From Isochrysis galbana (taxonomy: Eukaryota > Haptophyta > Isochrysidales > Isochrysidaceae), in NCBI GenBank assembly GCA_018136815.1, contig CM030934.1, forward strand, positions 5,033,587-5,097,586: a stretch of 64,000 nucleotides of DNA. Direction: 5' to 3'. The notes under the pieces are model-generated. The model had not been told where the DNA came from, did no database searches, and saw only the letters and a list, made by a program, of their open reading frames with translations. A program made the position numbers and the translations under genes. How positions within the stretch are numbered: position 1 is the stretch's first letter; each line of letters begins with the position of its first letter. Of the stretch, positions 63,182 through 64,000 are shown piece by piece.

Positions 63182-64000
63182 CTGCTAAGAAGCATGCGTA
63201 TCATGCTTGCACACGCGGGCGGGGATACTTTCTTAACTTCACTGTGGCCGTTCATAATGTCCCAAGCAGTGTCCGTCTCCAATTCCCTGCCGTCTTTCGC
63301 ATTCTCTCCCCCAGAAGTTCCGTGGGCGAGGGCAGACCCTCGCAGACCTCCGACTCCTCTCTCTCGCTTCCGTGTTATGCTTTGCAACTGCTGGGTGCAC
63401 GTCGAAAGCCCGACGTCCAAACTCGCACCCCGGCGACACTCTGCAATCCACCTTGGCTGGGACTCCCGCCGTCGCGGGTACTTTGTTTACATTCCTTCCC
63501 TTCGACGCATCACCACGGCTGTTGACGTTAAGTTCGATGAGTGTTCTTTTACCTCATTTTCGGGGAGCTGCCATCGTGCCTCGTCGGGAGCGACCGTCGC
63601 CGCTGTCCGTCGTGCCTCCGATGCTGTCAGCCTGCCCACGCCAGTCCGTCGTCTGTCTGCGCTTGAGCGTGCCCCTCCGCCGCCGCAGCCTGTCACGCCG
63701 ATCCAGCCTCGTTCGTCCGAGCCCGCCCGCGACCCTGCGCCCGGCCCGTCCGTGGGGGAGTCAATGCCTGTGCCACCCATGATAGCCCAGGCACTCATGG
63801 CAGCAACTCCTGCAGGTCCCATCCCTGAGCCTCGCTCATTTCGCGAGGCCATACAAGACCCAGTGTATGCAGACAAATGGAGGGAAGCAATGCTTGAAGA
63901 CGTGCGTGGGAAGTACGAAACCAACCGGGCCTGGAAGCTCGTGAAAGCCTCGGAAATCCCACCTGGAAGGAAACCTATGAAAGGCAAGTGGGTCTTCAAA
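63182..64000 (+). CDS. Ty1/copia integrase C-terminus and RT N-terminus (partial)
   Basis: An open frame from 63182 to the end of the window, 273 codons, without stop. It starts inside the integrase: RSMRIMLAHAGGDTFLTSLW, then the copia domain after the core (FRVMLCNCWVHVESPTSKLA, IHLGWDSRRRGYFVYIP, VDVKFDE). A Pro/Ser-rich linker follows, then the start of the copia RT: FREAIQDPVYADKWREAM, NRAWKLVKASEIPPGRKP, KGKWVFK. This is the same strand as the Gag at 37112-39061. Protease and the integrase HHCC and catalytic core are absent between them. The rest of RT and RNase H must lie beyond the window. Confidence 0.85.
   Translation, partial: MLRSMRIMLAHAGGDTFLTSLWPFIMSQAVSVSNSLPSFAFSPPEVPWARADPRRPPTPLSRFRVMLCNCWVHVESPTSKLAPRRHSAIHLGWDSRRRGYFVYIPSLRRITTAVDVKFDECSFTSFSGSCHRASSGATVAAVRRASDAVSLPTPVRRLSALERAPPPPQPVTPIQPRSSEPARDPAPGPSVGESMPVPPMIAQALMAATPAGPIPEPRSFREAIQDPVYADKWREAMLEDVRGKYETNRAWKLVKASEIPPGRKPMKGKWVFK

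Noticed and set aside
1..64000. CRISPR arrays, rRNA or tRNA genes
   Set aside because: No regularly spaced repeats and no recognisable rRNA or tRNA sequence were found by eye; a covariance-model search would be needed to exclude small RNAs.

Overview
The window is nuclear DNA of a eukaryotic microalga with a complex plastid, most likely a haptophyte. The reasons are GC-rich genes with short introns (four GT-AG and one probable GC-AG), long C/G homopolymers and CT-rich leaders, a protein with a signal-plus-transit-like N-terminus, a centrin-binding Sfi1-type protein, and abundant LTR, LINE and hAT elements. The genus cannot be fixed from sequence alone. No rRNA, tRNA or CRISPR array was recognised. 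Gene models were made by hand from reading frame, splice sites and family motifs.

Region 1 (1-36 kb) is gene-bearing. In order it holds: an Sfi1-like repeat protein (+, 5' end outside the window); a head-to-head pair of secreted or anchored glycosidases, GH127 beta-L-arabinofuranosidase (-) and GH27 alpha-galactosidase with a ShK domain (+); an unknown protein (-); a head-to-head pair of a METTL21-like methyltransferase (-) and a fused Mss4-PDZ protein (+); a hAT transposase remnant (-); a two-domain SpoVS protein (-); a broken MGQY-type protein (-); a hAT transposon carrying a nested LINE 3' fragment; a Zn2Cys6 regulator (+); and a plastid-type UVR-motif protein (-). Between the genes are several dispersed repeat families and small inverted-repeat elements.

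Region 2 (37-64 kb) is nested retrotransposons. A Ty1/copia-type Gag (+, 37.1-39.06 kb) and a copia integrase end plus RT start (+, 63.2-64 kb) flank a Ty3/gypsy chromovirus on the minus strand. That element has 197-bp LTRs, a Gag ORF, a single in-frame UAG, then a very long Pol with a phage-type cytosine-methyltransferase-like domain, protease, RT, RNase H, integrase and chromodomain.

The apparent tandem duplication (38345-49671 against 49772-61083) meets at a 100-N gap. Small deletions cluster only next to the gap, and the middle is collinear at a constant offset of 11,405 bp. I read it as one locus present twice because two overlapping contig ends were not merged, so the true gypsy element is about 12.7 kb.

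The most interesting system is the gypsy element: a retrotransposon apparently coding its own cytosine-methyltransferase-like domain inside a UAG-readthrough Gag-Pol. Next are the paired arabinofuranosidase/galactosidase locus, the Mss4-PDZ fusion and the eukaryotic tandem-SpoVS gene.
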